Position numbers and translations under genes: made by a program
Notes under the pieces: generated by a model
What the model was told of the DNA's origin: nothing
The model's input: only the letters and a program-made list of their open reading frames with translations
The model's database searches: none
Assembly (NCBI RefSeq): GCF_023231945.1
Contig: NZ_JAJLJH010000001.1
Location: 558,001 to 622,000, forward strand
Reading direction: 5' to 3'
Source: Scleromatobacter humisilvae
GTDB taxonomy: Bacteria; Pseudomonadota; Gammaproteobacteria; Burkholderiales; Burkholderiaceae_C
Length of the DNA: 64,000 nt
Part shown: positions 35,572 to 45,129 of the stretch, in pieces
Layout of the letters: each line of letters starts with the position of its first letter
Position numbering within the stretch: the stretch's first letter is position 1

Positions 35572-36744
35572 TTACTCGGCGGTGGCCGACGCGGCGCGCG
35601 GCGGGCGGCGACGCTTGGGCTTGGGGCCGCCGGTGAGCGGATCGAGTTCGGGCGGCACGTTCACGTTGGGAGCGCGCAGGTTCAGGTTCGGCGTGGCGCG
35701 CAGCTGGTAGACCCAGGCGAGCACCTGCGCCACGGCGGCGAACAGCACGGTGGGCACCTCGCCGTCGATCTCGACGTGCGTGTAGAGCGCACGCGCCAGT
35801 GGCGGGGCTTCGAGGACGGGGACGCCGGCGTCGCGCGCGAGGTCGCGGATGCGCATGGCGAGGCGGTCGGTGCCCTTGGCGACGACGCGCGGCGCGCCGG
35901 CGGCTTCCTGGTCGTACTTCAGCGCGACGGCGTAGTGGGTCGGGTTCATCACGACGATGTCCGCGGCCGGCACGGCCTTCATCATCCGGCGCTTGGCCAT
36001 CTCGCGCATCTTCTGCTTCATCTTGGCCTTGACCTCGACGTTGCCCTCGGACTCCTTGTGCTCCTGCTTCTGTTCCTCGCGGCTCATCTTGAGCTTGTCC
36101 ATGTACGTCTTCTTCTGCCAGAAGACGTCGAACCCGGCCCACGCGGCGAGCACCAGCAGCATCGACAGGAAGCCCGCGGCCAGCGTGCGGCCGACCGTGG
36201 CCAGGCCGTCGGGGAGGTCGGCCTGCAGCACGCCGCCGAGCTCGGCGAAGTGCGCCTTGAGATACATCGTGCCGGCGAAGCCGACGGCGATCGCCAGCAG
36301 CGAGGCCTTGAGCACCGTCACCAGCTGGTGGAAATTGAACAGGCGGCCGAAGCCGGCGATCGGGTTGAGCTTGCCGAAGTTCGGCGCGACGGCCTTCATC
36401 GTCAGGTTCCAGCCGCCGAACGCGATGTTGGCGACGACGCCAGCGACCATGAACAGGCCGCCGACGATCAGCACGACCATGAAGCCGCGCGTGAACAGCC
36501 CGACCGCGTGCTCGCCGGCGATCTGCGGGCTGGCGATGACGCTGTGGTCGAAGGTCAGGCCGTCGGCCAGCAGGCGCTGCGAGTAGCTCGCCAGCGACGG
36601 CATCGCCGTGAACAGCAGCGCCGCGGCCAGCCCCATCGCGACGAAATGGCCGAGATCGCGCGAGCGCGGGACATTGCCTTCCTGCCGGGCCTTGCGAATC
36701 TTCTTCGCTGAGGCGGGGAGGTTGCGGTCTGCGTTGTCGGCCAT
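35572..36744 (-). CDS. flhB: Flagellar export substrate-specificity protein FlhB
   Basis: FlhB sits in the export gate and switches substrate class by self-cleavage. The 390-residue product has the N-terminal segment SAKKIRKARQEGNVPRSRDL, four membrane helices (about residues 30 to 210), and the cleavage motif NPTH in AADIVVMNPTHYAVALKYDQ. A C-terminal tail extends about 30 residues past the usual end and is rich in Pro and Arg. It heads the leftward operon and is divergent from bioA, with 201 bp between the starts. Confidence 0.97.
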   Translation of the reverse strand: MADNADRNLPASAKKIRKARQEGNVPRSRDLGHFVAMGLAAALLFTAMPSLASYSQRLLADGLTFDHSVIASPQIAGEHAVGLFTRGFMVVLIVGGLFMVAGVVANIAFGGWNLTMKAVAPNFGKLNPIAGFGRLFNFHQLVTVLKASLLAIAVGFAGTMYLKAHFAELGGVLQADLPDGLATVGRTLAAGFLSMLLVLAAWAGFDVFWQKKTYMDKLKMSREEQKQEHKESEGNVEVKAKMKQKMREMAKRRMMKAVPAADIVVMNPTHYAVALKYDQEAAGAPRVVAKGTDRLAMRIRDLARDAGVPVLEAPPLARALYTHVEIDGEVPTVLFAAVAQVLAWVYQLRATPNLNLRAPNVNVPPELDPLTGGPKPKRRRPPRAASATAE

Positions 36745-36945
36745 GGAGGGGTTGGAAGCGGAATGCGGGCAGGGGAATCGTGTGTCGACATGTTGCCGGG
36801 CAGGGCCGGAAACTTGAGCCGGAAAAGAGGCCGAAATCCGGTCTGCTCTCGATGCGGTCTGCCCGCTGGAAAGGCCCTGCGCGACGGTGCGTCATCGGTC
36901 GAGCAGGAGAAGCGGGGCAAAATCCCGCCTTTTCCCTCGACCCTC

Positions 36946-38340
36946 ATGACCGCCACCCTCACCGGCTCGAACGACGCCTGGCGCGCGCGCAGCCTGCGCG
37001 CCGTCTGGCACCCGTGCACGCAGATGAAGGCGCACGGCGCACCGGACGGCCCGCAAGCCGATTCGACGCCGCTGATCGCGATCGCGTCGGCGGAAGGCCC
37101 GTGGCTGGTCGACGTCGAGGGCAGGCGCTACCTCGACGGCATCAGCTCGTGGTGGACCAACCTCTTCGGCCACGGCCATCCGGCGATCCGCTCGGCGCTG
37201 GTCGACCAGTTGTCCCGGCTCGACCACACGATGCTGGCCGGGCTGACGCATGCGCCCGTGGTCGAGCTGTCGGAGCGGCTGGCCGCCCTCACCGGGCTGG
37301 GACACGCGTTCTATGCGAGCGACGGCGCGTCGGCCACCGAGATCGCGCTGAAGATGAGCGCGCATTACTGGCGCAACGCCGGCAAGCCCGGCAAGAACCG
37401 CTTCGTCGCGCTGCAGGGCGGCTATCACGGCGAGACCGCGGGGGCGCTGGGCGTGACCGACATCGCGATCTTCCGCGAGGCCTATGCGCCGCTGGTGCGG
37501 CTGTCGACCACCGTCGCGTCGCCCGACGCGCGCGGCGCGCGGGGCGGTGAATCCGCCGCCGACGTCGCGCATCGCGCCGCGCGCGATCTCGGGGCGTGGC
37601 TCGCCGAGCATCACGAGGAGACCGCCGCCTTCATCGTCGAGCCGCTGGTGCAATGCGCCACCGGCATGGCGATGCACGACCCGGCCTACCTGCGCGAGGC
37701 GCGTGCGCTGTGCAGCGCGTTCGGCGTGCACCTGGTCGTCGACGAGATCGCGGTGGGCTTCGGCCGCACCGGCACGATGTTCGCGCACCAGCAGGCGGGC
37801 ATCCGGCCGGACTTCATCTGCCTGTCCAAGGGCCTGACCGGCGGCACGCTGCCGCTGGCCGCGGTGCTGACGACCGACGCGGTCTACGACGCGTTCTACG
37901 ACGACGACGCCGCGCGCGGCTTCCTGCACTCGCACTCGTACACCGGCAACCCGCTCGCGTGCCGCGCGGCGCTGGCCACCCTCGACATCTTCGAGCGCGA
38001 GAACGTGCTCGCGGTCAACGTCGAACGCGCCGGCATGGTCGATGGATTCCTCGCGCCGCTGCACGCGCACGAGCGCGTTCGCAACGCGCGCCGCCTCGGC
38101 ATGATCTGGGCCTGGGACATCGTCGGCGCCCCCGCCAACTTCGCCCGCCGCTACGCGCGCCACGCACTCGACAGGGGCCTGCTGCTGCGCCCGATCGGCG
38201 CGACGCTCTACGCGATGCCGCCCTACGTGCTCGAGGACGACACCGCGCGCCATCTCGCCGACGGCGCGCTGGCCGCGCTGGAGGCCACGCTGGCCGAGGC
38301 CGAGCCCTCGCTGTTCGACGACGAGAAGGCCTTGCCATGA
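36946..38340 (+). CDS. bioA: Adenosylmethionine-8-amino-7-oxononanoate aminotransferase BioA
   Basis: BioA converts 8-amino-7-oxononanoate (KAPA) to diaminopelargonate with SAM as amino donor, using PLP. The 464-residue product has HPCTQMKAH near the start, YLDGISSWWTNLFGHGHPAI, the PLP-binding AFYASDGASATEIALKMS, VVDEIAVGFGRTG, and the Schiff-base lysine in CLSKGLTGGTLPLAAVLTT. The ATG at 36946 follows CCCTC with no strong ribosome site; an earlier in-frame start would cover the flhB promoter region. It overlaps bioD by 4 nt. Confidence 0.96.
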   Translation: MTATLTGSNDAWRARSLRAVWHPCTQMKAHGAPDGPQADSTPLIAIASAEGPWLVDVEGRRYLDGISSWWTNLFGHGHPAIRSALVDQLSRLDHTMLAGLTHAPVVELSERLAALTGLGHAFYASDGASATEIALKMSAHYWRNAGKPGKNRFVALQGGYHGETAGALGVTDIAIFREAYAPLVRLSTTVASPDARGARGGESAADVAHRAARDLGAWLAEHHEETAAFIVEPLVQCATGMAMHDPAYLREARALCSAFGVHLVVDEIAVGFGRTGTMFAHQQAGIRPDFICLSKGLTGGTLPLAAVLTTDAVYDAFYDDDAARGFLHSHSYTGNPLACRAALATLDIFERENVLAVNVERAGMVDGFLAPLHAHERVRNARRLGMIWAWDIVGAPANFARRYARHALDRGLLLRPIGATLYAMPPYVLEDDTARHLADGALAALEATLAEAEPSLFDDEKALP

Positions 38341-39014
38341 GCATTGGCTGGTTCGTCGTCGGTACCGATACCGGTATCGGCAAGACCCACGCGACCTGCG
38401 CGCTGCTGCACGCGCTCGCGCGGCGCCACGCGCGCGTGTGCGGCATGAAGCCGATTGCCGCGGGCGGCGTGCAGACGCCGGACGGCCTCTCCAACGAGGA
38501 CTCGATCGCGCACCGCGCGGCATCGACGGTGCGCGTGCGGCCCGAGCTGGACAACCCGATCCTGCTGCCCGAGCCGCTGTCGCCGCACCTCGCCGCCGCG
38601 CGCGCCGGCACCGCGATCTCGTTCGACACCGTGCTGGACGCGGTCACCGAACTGCGCACGCGCACCGACGCGCTGGTCGTCGAAGGCGCCGGCGGCTTCC
38701 TGGTGCCGCTGTCCGAGACGCAGACCGGCGCCGACCTCGCCGCCGCCCTCGGGCTGCCGTTGGTGCTGGTCGTGGGCATGCGGCTGGGCTGCCTCAACCA
38801 CGCGCTGCTGACGGCCGAGGCGATTCGCGCGCGCGGCCTCGCGCTGGCCGGCTGGATCGCCAACCGCGTCGACCCCGACTTCCTCTGTCCCGAGGAGAAC
38901 CTGGCCTACCTGCGCACGCACCTCGGCGCGCCGCTGTGGGCCGACCTGCCGTTCTCCGCACGCCCCGATCCGCGCGCCGACGCGGATCGATTCATGCTTC
39001 CCGATGTCCTCTGA
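38337..39014 (+). CDS. bioD: Dethiobiotin synthetase BioD
   Basis: BioD makes dethiobiotin from diaminopelargonate, CO2 and ATP. The 225-residue product has the P-loop VGTDTGIGKTHATCALLHAL, the KPIAAGG segment, the phosphate-binding VEGAGGFLVPLS, and GWIANRVDP near the nucleotide base site. It overlaps bioA at its start (ATGA) and bioF by 11 nt at its end, so the three genes are translationally linked. Confidence 0.95.
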   Translation: MSIGWFVVGTDTGIGKTHATCALLHALARRHARVCGMKPIAAGGVQTPDGLSNEDSIAHRAASTVRVRPELDNPILLPEPLSPHLAAARAGTAISFDTVLDAVTELRTRTDALVVEGAGGFLVPLSETQTGADLAAALGLPLVLVVGMRLGCLNHALLTAEAIRARGLALAGWIANRVDPDFLCPEENLAYLRTHLGAPLWADLPFSARPDPRADADRFMLPDVL

Positions 39015-40218
39015 CCCTTCCGACGCCGGCCCTTCGTGGATCGACGAGATCCCCGACCGCCTCGCCGCGCTGGACGCCGCGCACCTGACACGCCGCCGCC
39101 GCGAGGTGCGCCCCGCCGAGGGCGCGTCGCTGTGGGTCGACGGCCGCAGGATGCTGGCGTTCTGCAGCAACGATTATCTCGGCCTGTCGCAGCATGAGGC
39201 CTTGCGCGACGCCGCGATCCAGGGTGCGCGCGACTTCGGCGTGGGCAGCGGCGCGTCGCCGATGGTCAGCGGCCACAGCGAGGCCAATGCGGCGCTGGAG
39301 CGCGAGCTCGCCGAGTTCGTCGGCCTCGAGCGCGCGCTCTACTTCTATGCCGGCTATGCGACCAACGCGAGCATCGTCCCCGCGCTGGTCGGGCCGGGCG
39401 ACGCGCTCTTCTCCGACGCGTTGAACCACGCCTGCCTGATCGACGGCGCGCGCCTGTCGAAGGCCGACATCCATCGCTTCGAGCATGCCGACCTCGCGCA
39501 GCTCGAGTCGCTGCTGCAGGCCAGCCCGGCGCGCCGCAAGCTCGTCATCAGCGACGCCGTCTTCAGCATGGACGGCGACGTCGCCGACATCCCCGCGCTG
39601 ATCGCGCTGTGCGAGCGCCACGACGCGCTGCTGCTGCTCGACGACGCGCACGGCTTCGGCGTGTGCGGCCCGCAAGGCCGCGGCTCGCTGGCGGCGGTCG
39701 CTCGCACGGGCGCCGGCGCGAGCCGCCGCGTGATCTACATGGCCACGCTGGGCAAGGCGGCGGGGGTGTCGGGCGCGTTCGTCGCGGGCCCGGCGACGCT
39801 CGTCGAATGGCTGCTGCAGAAGACGCGCAGCTACACGTTTGCGACCGCCGCGCCCGCGCTGCTCGCGCAGAGCGTCCGCGCCGCGCTGCGCGTGATCCGC
39901 GACGAGCCCGCACGCCTCGCGCGCCTGCATCGCAACATCGCGGACTTCCGCGCCGGGCTGCCGGCGGCGATCGCAGGCACCGGGTGGACGCTGCTGCCGT
40001 CGGCGACGGCCGTCCAGGCACTGGTCATCGGCGCCAACGACGAGGCGCTGCGCATCATGAACGCCCTGGCCGACGCCGGGCTGTGGGTGCCGGCGATCCG
40101 GCCGCCGACCGTGCCCGAGGGCACCGCGCGGCTGCGCATCGCGCTGTCGGCGGCGCACGAGCCCGAGGACATCGCCGCGCTGCTGCGCGCGCTCGCGGAC
40201 GCGGCGCAACGACGCTGA
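39004..40218 (+). CDS. bioF: 8-amino-7-oxononanoate synthase BioF
   Basis: BioF condenses pimeloyl thioester with alanine to give KAPA, the first dedicated ring-forming step. The 404-residue product has FCSNDYLGLSQHEAL, FGVGSGASPMVSGHSEANA, the PLP-contacting LLLLDDAHGFGVCGPQGRG, and the lysine in YMATLGKAAGVSGAFVAG. The start overlaps bioD by 11 nt. bioB, commonly the next gene, does not follow; a convergent lipoprotein gene lies 3 nt beyond the stop. Confidence 0.95.
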   Translation: MSSDPSDAGPSWIDEIPDRLAALDAAHLTRRRREVRPAEGASLWVDGRRMLAFCSNDYLGLSQHEALRDAAIQGARDFGVGSGASPMVSGHSEANAALERELAEFVGLERALYFYAGYATNASIVPALVGPGDALFSDALNHACLIDGARLSKADIHRFEHADLAQLESLLQASPARRKLVISDAVFSMDGDVADIPALIALCERHDALLLLDDAHGFGVCGPQGRGSLAAVARTGAGASRRVIYMATLGKAAGVSGAFVAGPATLVEWLLQKTRSYTFATAAPALLAQSVRAALRVIRDEPARLARLHRNIADFRAGLPAAIAGTGWTLLPSATAVQALVIGANDEALRIMNALADAGLWVPAIRPPTVPEGTARLRIALSAAHEPEDIAALLRALADAAQRR

Positions 40219-40221
40219 CCG

Positions 40222-42171
40222 CTACTTGCGGTCGTTGTCGTCGGGCTTGCGCTCCGGCGGCCGGTGCGCGTCAGGCTCGGGCTTGGGCTTGGCCTCGTTG
40301 GCCTTGGCGGCCTGCTCCTGCTGCGCGCGCTGTTGCTGCGCCTGTTGTTGCGCATGCTGGGCCTGCTCCTGCTGCGCCTTCTGTTGCGCCGCCTGCTGCT
40401 GCGCCTGCTGCTGGGCGCGCTGCGCCTGTTCCTGCTGCGCGTGTTGAGCCTGCTCCTGCTGGGCCTTCTGCTGCGCAGCCTGTTGTTGCGCGCGTTGGGC
40501 CTGCTCCTGTTGGGCGCGTTGCTGCTGCGCCTGCTGCTGGGCGCGCTGGGCCTGCTCCTGTTGCGCCTTCTGCTGCGCGGCCTGTTCCTGCGCGCGCCGG
40601 GCCTGCTCCTGTTGCGACTTCTGCTGCGCAGCCTGCTGCTGGGCGCGCTGGGCCTGCTCCTGCTGCGCCTTCTGTTGCGCGGCCTGCTGCTGCGCGCGCT
40701 GGGCCTGCTCCTGCTGCGCCTTCTGCTGCGCGGCCTGCTGCTGCGCGCGCTGCGCCTGCTCCTGCTGCGCCTTCTGCTGTGCCGCCTGCTGCTGCGCGCG
40801 CTGGGCCTGCTCCTGCTGCGCCTTCTGCTGCGCGGCCTGTTCCTGCGCATGCTGAGCCTGCTCCTGCTGCGCCTTCTGCTGCGCAGCCTGTTCCTGCGCA
40901 TGCTGGGCCTGCTCCTGCTGCGCCTTATGCTGCGCGGCCTGCTCCTGCTGGGCCTGCTGCGCCCGTTGCTGCTGGGCCTGCTGCGCTTGTCCAGCCTGCT
41001 GCTGCGCGCGCGCATCGTTGCCGCCCGGCGCGCCGGGATGGCCCGCGCCCTCGCCGCGCGCCGGCAGCCCGCGCACCGGTTGCGCGGCCGGCAGCGTCGG
41101 CGCCGGATGGCCCGGCTGCCAGGCCGCGACCGCCGTCGTCGACTGCGGCAGCGGCGCGGTGGGACGCGCGCCCGGCGCCTGCGGCGGCGGGCGATGCGGA
41201 TCGGCCGCGACCGCCTGCTGGAACCCGCGCCCGTTGGCGGTGGCCGTCGGCGGCGCGACGATCGTCACGTTGCGCACGTTGGTGATGTTGGTGACGTTGT
41301 TCGTCACGTTGTGGCTGTTCCTCTCGACGTTGCCGTCGACGCGCATGCCCACGTTGACCACCGGCGGCGCCCCGACGACGACGCGCGGCGGCGTGCCGAC
41401 CGGCGCCGGCACGATGATGCCGGGACGCGAGCCCGGCGGCGGCGGGATGAACACGCCCTGCGGGCCGTCGGCATGGTGGCCCGCGTGCACGCCCACGGCG
41501 ATCACGGCCGCGACGATGGCGACGCCCACCGCCGGCGCCACGAAGCTGTGATGAGGCGGCGACCAGTAGGCCGGCACGTACACGACCTTGTCGCCGCGAT
41601 GCTCGTAGTACGGCTGCTGCCAGGTGTAGTCCGGATGCGGCGGTCGCGACCAGCGCCCCGCGCTCCACACCCAGCGCCCCTGCCAGGCCCAGTAGCCGCC
41701 CGTCCACACGCCGTCGGGATACGGCGGCGGCGGCACGTCCTCCACCAGCATCGGCGGCGGCGCCCAGTCCACCGCGACCGGCGCGGGCTCTTCTTCCGGC
41801 GGATCGACGTACACGCTGACGACCTGCTGCTGGTCGTCGTTGGCGTACTGGGCATCGTCGGCGTACACCGGCGCATTGGTCGACTCGTTGACGTACGCCG
41901 GCTGGTTGCCCGCCGGCGGGTACACCGCGATCGGCGCGGGCGAGCGCGGCGAGGTCGCCGCCGTCATCGGCGCCTGCGTCGCCACCGCGACGGGAGCGGG
42001 CGCGGGCGGCGCCAGCATCACGTCGGACGCGGCGACATCGGAGGCCGCCGCAACCGGCGCGTTCGCGGTCGGCACCGACTCCTTGGAACACGCGGCCAGC
42101 ACGCCGAGGGCGACCAGCGCGACGACGTGAAGCCTGAACGGGACGAGAGGTGCGGATGAGCGAGCCGGCAT
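40222..42171 (-). CDS. Lipoprotein with YXWQ-rich domain and 17-residue Gln/Ala repeats
   Basis: The 649-residue product has a lipoprotein signal ending VLAACSKES. A Pro-rich acidic segment follows, then a tryptophan/tyrosine-rich domain of a common surface type (GVWTGGYWAWQGRWVWSAGR, PYYEHRGDKVVYVPAYWSPP, about residues 180 to 245). A membrane-like stretch (VGVAIVAAVIAVGVHAG) and an Asn/Val-rich segment (NNVTNITNVRNVTIV) come next. The C-terminal 200 residues are 17-residue repeats such as AQRAQQQAAQQKAQQEQ, which should form long helices. I infer an envelope protein with a rod-like extension; function unknown. The reverse strand gives a long Leu-rich frame that I take as an artefact. Confidence 0.78.
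   Translation of the reverse strand: MPARSSAPLVPFRLHVVALVALGVLAACSKESVPTANAPVAAASDVAASDVMLAPPAPAPVAVATQAPMTAATSPRSPAPIAVYPPAGNQPAYVNESTNAPVYADDAQYANDDQQQVVSVYVDPPEEEPAPVAVDWAPPPMLVEDVPPPPYPDGVWTGGYWAWQGRWVWSAGRWSRPPHPDYTWQQPYYEHRGDKVVYVPAYWSPPHHSFVAPAVGVAIVAAVIAVGVHAGHHADGPQGVFIPPPPGSRPGIIVPAPVGTPPRVVVGAPPVVNVGMRVDGNVERNSHNVTNNVTNITNVRNVTIVAPPTATANGRGFQQAVAADPHRPPPQAPGARPTAPLPQSTTAVAAWQPGHPAPTLPAAQPVRGLPARGEGAGHPGAPGGNDARAQQQAGQAQQAQQQRAQQAQQEQAAQHKAQQEQAQHAQEQAAQQKAQQEQAQHAQEQAAQQKAQQEQAQRAQQQAAQQKAQQEQAQRAQQQAAQQKAQQEQAQRAQQQAAQQKAQQEQAQRAQQQAAQQKSQQEQARRAQEQAAQQKAQQEQAQRAQQQAQQQRAQQEQAQRAQQQAAQQKAQQEQAQHAQQEQAQRAQQQAQQQAAQQKAQQEQAQHAQQQAQQQRAQQEQAAKANEAKPKPEPDAHRPPERKPDDNDRK
40312..40908 (-). 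repeat. Tandem 51-bp repeats coding 17-residue Gln/Ala units
   Basis: Within the lipoprotein gene, nine consecutive 51-bp units encode AQ(R/H)AQ(Q/E)QAAQQKAQQEQ with few changes. They are followed by irregular units of 8, 21 and 17 residues. The in-frame length variation suggests slippage or unequal crossing-over. Confidence 0.85.
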
Positions 42172-42233
42172 GGCGGGGCCTTCAGTCGAGCAGATGAGTT
42201 GGTCTGTCGGCAATCGGCCTGCCCGGCCGTGTC

Positions 42234-45032
42234 TCAGCGTGTTGCAGGCGTGATGGCCTTGAAGTCGCCGCCCGTCGTCACCATGAAGCGGCGATCGCCC
42301 ATCAGGCGGTGCCAGGCGTCGTCGACCTGCGCCAGCGTCACGTGCTCGAGCGCGGCGGCGCGCGCGCCCTCCCAGGCCCAGTCGCGATCCAGGCTGGCGA
42401 ACACGTTCAGCTCGGCCGCCAGCTCGCCGTCCCTGGAACGCGACTGCTGGAGGCCTTCGAGGATGTCGTGCTTGGCACGCGCCAGCTCGGCCTCGGTCGG
42501 GCCGTCCTGGCCGAACAGGGCCAGTTCGCCGTCTATCGCGGCGATCACCTTGTCGCGGTTCTGCGGCGCGAACGTCGCCTCGATGGCGATGCCGCCGTCG
42601 TTGCCGTGAAAGTCGGCCGCGAGCCGCGCGCCCGCGCCGTAGCTCAGGCCCAGCTCGCGCCGCACGCGCGTGTTGAGGCGGCTCTCGAGGCCGCCGCCGC
42701 CGAGGATATGCACCGCGAGCAGCAGCGGCGCGTAGTCGGCGTCGTCGCGGTTGAGCGCCAGGCCGTGCCACATGCGCAGCGAGGCCGAGGTCGTGTCGTC
42801 GACCTGCACGTCGAAGCGCACGCCGCCGAGATCGGCGTAGCGCGGCTCGTAGGGCTCGTACCGCGGCGCGCCGGGCTTCTTCCAGCCGCCCAGGCCCTGC
42901 TCCACGACGTCCGCGAGGCCGTCAGGCACCGCGCCCACCACCGCCACATAGGCCTGGTTGGCCGACCAGTAGCGATCGTAGAACCCGCGCACGTCGTCCA
43001 GCGTCGTGTCGCGGTACTCGGCGAGCGCGTCGTCGACGGAGGGCACGTAGGCCGGCTCGCCAGGCTTCGCGCCGCGCACGGCGTTGACGTGATCGCGCGA
43101 GGCCTGGCCCATCATCGTGCCGAGATCCTTGCGGCCGGCCTCGATCGCGGCCAGGTGCGCGCTGCGGACGCGGCCCACGGAGTCGGCGGGGAAGGCCGGA
43201 TGGCGCAGCACGTCGAACGCGAGCTTCATGACCGCCGCGAGGCTGTCGCGCTCGGCCACGATGTCGACGCGCGCGAACTGGTTGCCCGAATTGATCGTCA
43301 GCCCGGCGTGCAGCTTCACCAGCGCGTCCTGCAGCTGCTGGCGGCCCCGGGTGGTGCTGCCCTCGCCCATCAGCTCGGCCACCATCGTGGTGCCGCGCAA
43401 CGGCACGGTCCCGCGCTGCGACGCCCAGTTCATGACGATCGTGGCCGACACGGCGTCGCCACGCGTCTGCTTGTTCAAGGTCTGCAGCACGATGCCGCTG
43501 GGCAACACCACGCGCCGGGTGCGCTCGGCCAGCGCGGGAATCGTCGGCACGAAGGTCTCGCCGTCGGCGACGCTGGGCGGCGCCTTCAGGCCGGCCAGGC
43601 GCTGGTCGAGCGGCGGCGCGGCGGGGATCTCGACGCGCTCGACGTTCTGCGTCGGCAGGTAGCGGCCCAGCGTGCGATTGGCCGGGCGGAAGTACGCGGC
43701 GCGCACGCGCTCGACATCGGCCAGCGTCACCTTGGGCAGTTCGTCCATCAAAACGAACAGCAGGCGCCAGTCGCCGGCGCCGACGACGTCCGACAGCTGC
43801 TGCATCAGCGCCTGCGTGTCCTTCATCTCCTGCCGGTAGCCGACCACCGCCAGCTCGCGCACGCGCTCGATGTCGGCCTCGGTGAAGACGACGGCGGCGC
43901 GGCCCTCGACCAGGTCCAGCAGCCGTTGCTGCACCCGGTCGACGTCGCCGGCCGGGGGCAGCACGGCCATCGCCCGCACCCCGCCGGGATCGTGGCCGCC
44001 GAGGCCGATCATGCCGGCGCCCAGCGCCTGCTTCGAGGCGACGAGGCCCTGGTACAGATGGCCCGAGGGCTGCAGCGACATCAGCATCTCGTAGACCACG
44101 ATGGCCGCCGAGTCGGGATGCGCCAGCGCCGGCACGTGGTACCAGGCCTCGATCACCGGCTGGCCGCCGACGCGACGCACGACCACGCTGCGCTCGCCGT
44201 CCTGCGCGGGCTCGACGGTGTATGGCGGCGTCATCGCCTCGGGCGGACGCGCGATCGGGCCGAAGTCGCGCGCGACCAGGCGCAGCGCGGCGTCGCGATC
44301 GAACTTGCCGGCGATCAGCAGCGTCGCGTTGTCCGGCCGGTACCAGCGGTGATAGAACGCCTGCAGGTTCTCGATCGGCACGTTCTCGATGTCGCTGCGC
44401 GGCCCGATCGGCACGTGGCCGTAGGCGTGCCACGTGTAGGCGGCCGACGTCACGCGCTTGGTCAGCACCGAGACCGGATCGTTCTCGCCGCGCTCGAACT
44501 CGTTGCGCACGACGCTCATTTCCTTGTCGAGGTCGGCGCGCGCGATGAACGAGTTGCGCATGCGGTCGGCCTCGAGGGCCAGGGTCCATGCGAGGGTGTC
44601 GTCGTTGGCGTTGAAGCCGGCGACGTAGCTGGTGCGGTCGACCGTGGTCGTGCCGTTGTAGCGCACGCCGCGCCGGGCGAATTCGTCGGGGATGTCGCGA
44701 TGCGACGGCGTGCCCTTGAACTGCAGGTGCTCCAGCAGGTGCGCCATGCCGAACTCGCCCTGCCCTTCGAACCGGCTGCCGACGCGGTAGGTGATGTTGA
44801 CGCTGGTGGTGCTCTGGCCGGCGTCGGGAAACAGCAGGATCTGCAGGCCGTTGGCCAGGCGGTACTCCTGGATGCCGCCCAGCTCGCGCACGAAGGCGGC
44901 CGGTGCGGGCGCCGTGGCGGGCGCGGAGGCCGCGCGCGCAGGCTTGCGGGCCGGCGCCGTCTGCGCGAGCACGGGCGCGCCGGCGATGGCGGCAAGCAGG
45001 ACGGCAAGGGCGGCTTCTCGGAGTCGGATCAC
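42234..45032 (-). CDS. Periplasmic M16-family zinc peptidase, fused two-half form
   Basis: A zinc metallopeptidase of the pitrilysin/insulinase type. The 932-residue product has a Sec signal from a GTG start (ALAVLLAAIAGAPVLAQ). The inverted zinc motif HLLEH lies in EFGMAHLLEHLQFKGTP, with the third ligand region DKEMSVVRNEFERGENDP downstream, typical of an active N-terminal domain. The C-terminal half (from about residue 480) repeats the fold without the HxxEH. The GTG at 45032 puts the signal at the very N-terminus, which is why I chose it. It is divergent from the aldolase-type gene, 97 bp apart. Confidence 0.9.
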   Translation of the reverse strand: MIRLREAALAVLLAAIAGAPVLAQTAPARKPARAASAPATAPAPAAFVRELGGIQEYRLANGLQILLFPDAGQSTTSVNITYRVGSRFEGQGEFGMAHLLEHLQFKGTPSHRDIPDEFARRGVRYNGTTTVDRTSYVAGFNANDDTLAWTLALEADRMRNSFIARADLDKEMSVVRNEFERGENDPVSVLTKRVTSAAYTWHAYGHVPIGPRSDIENVPIENLQAFYHRWYRPDNATLLIAGKFDRDAALRLVARDFGPIARPPEAMTPPYTVEPAQDGERSVVVRRVGGQPVIEAWYHVPALAHPDSAAIVVYEMLMSLQPSGHLYQGLVASKQALGAGMIGLGGHDPGGVRAMAVLPPAGDVDRVQQRLLDLVEGRAAVVFTEADIERVRELAVVGYRQEMKDTQALMQQLSDVVGAGDWRLLFVLMDELPKVTLADVERVRAAYFRPANRTLGRYLPTQNVERVEIPAAPPLDQRLAGLKAPPSVADGETFVPTIPALAERTRRVVLPSGIVLQTLNKQTRGDAVSATIVMNWASQRGTVPLRGTTMVAELMGEGSTTRGRQQLQDALVKLHAGLTINSGNQFARVDIVAERDSLAAVMKLAFDVLRHPAFPADSVGRVRSAHLAAIEAGRKDLGTMMGQASRDHVNAVRGAKPGEPAYVPSVDDALAEYRDTTLDDVRGFYDRYWSANQAYVAVVGAVPDGLADVVEQGLGGWKKPGAPRYEPYEPRYADLGGVRFDVQVDDTTSASLRMWHGLALNRDDADYAPLLLAVHILGGGGLESRLNTRVRRELGLSYGAGARLAADFHGNDGGIAIEATFAPQNRDKVIAAIDGELALFGQDGPTEAELARAKHDILEGLQQSRSRDGELAAELNVFASLDRDWAWEGARAAALEHVTLAQVDDAWHRLMGDRRFMVTTGGDFKAITPATR

Positions 45033-45129
45033 TGGCGATTTCCCCGGTCGCGGCAGAAGTGCCGACGCCGCATTGTGCGGGGCGCGCGTTGTAGAGTCGG
45101 ACCTTCGCTTCCAGCGCCGCAGATCCGCC

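Noticed and set aside
40264-42159. 631-codon Leu-rich frame opposite the Gln/Ala lipoprotein
   Set aside because: It is the antisense of Gln/Ala codons (CAG/GCG read as CTG/CGC); the lipoprotein frame has a signal, lipobox and recognisable domain.
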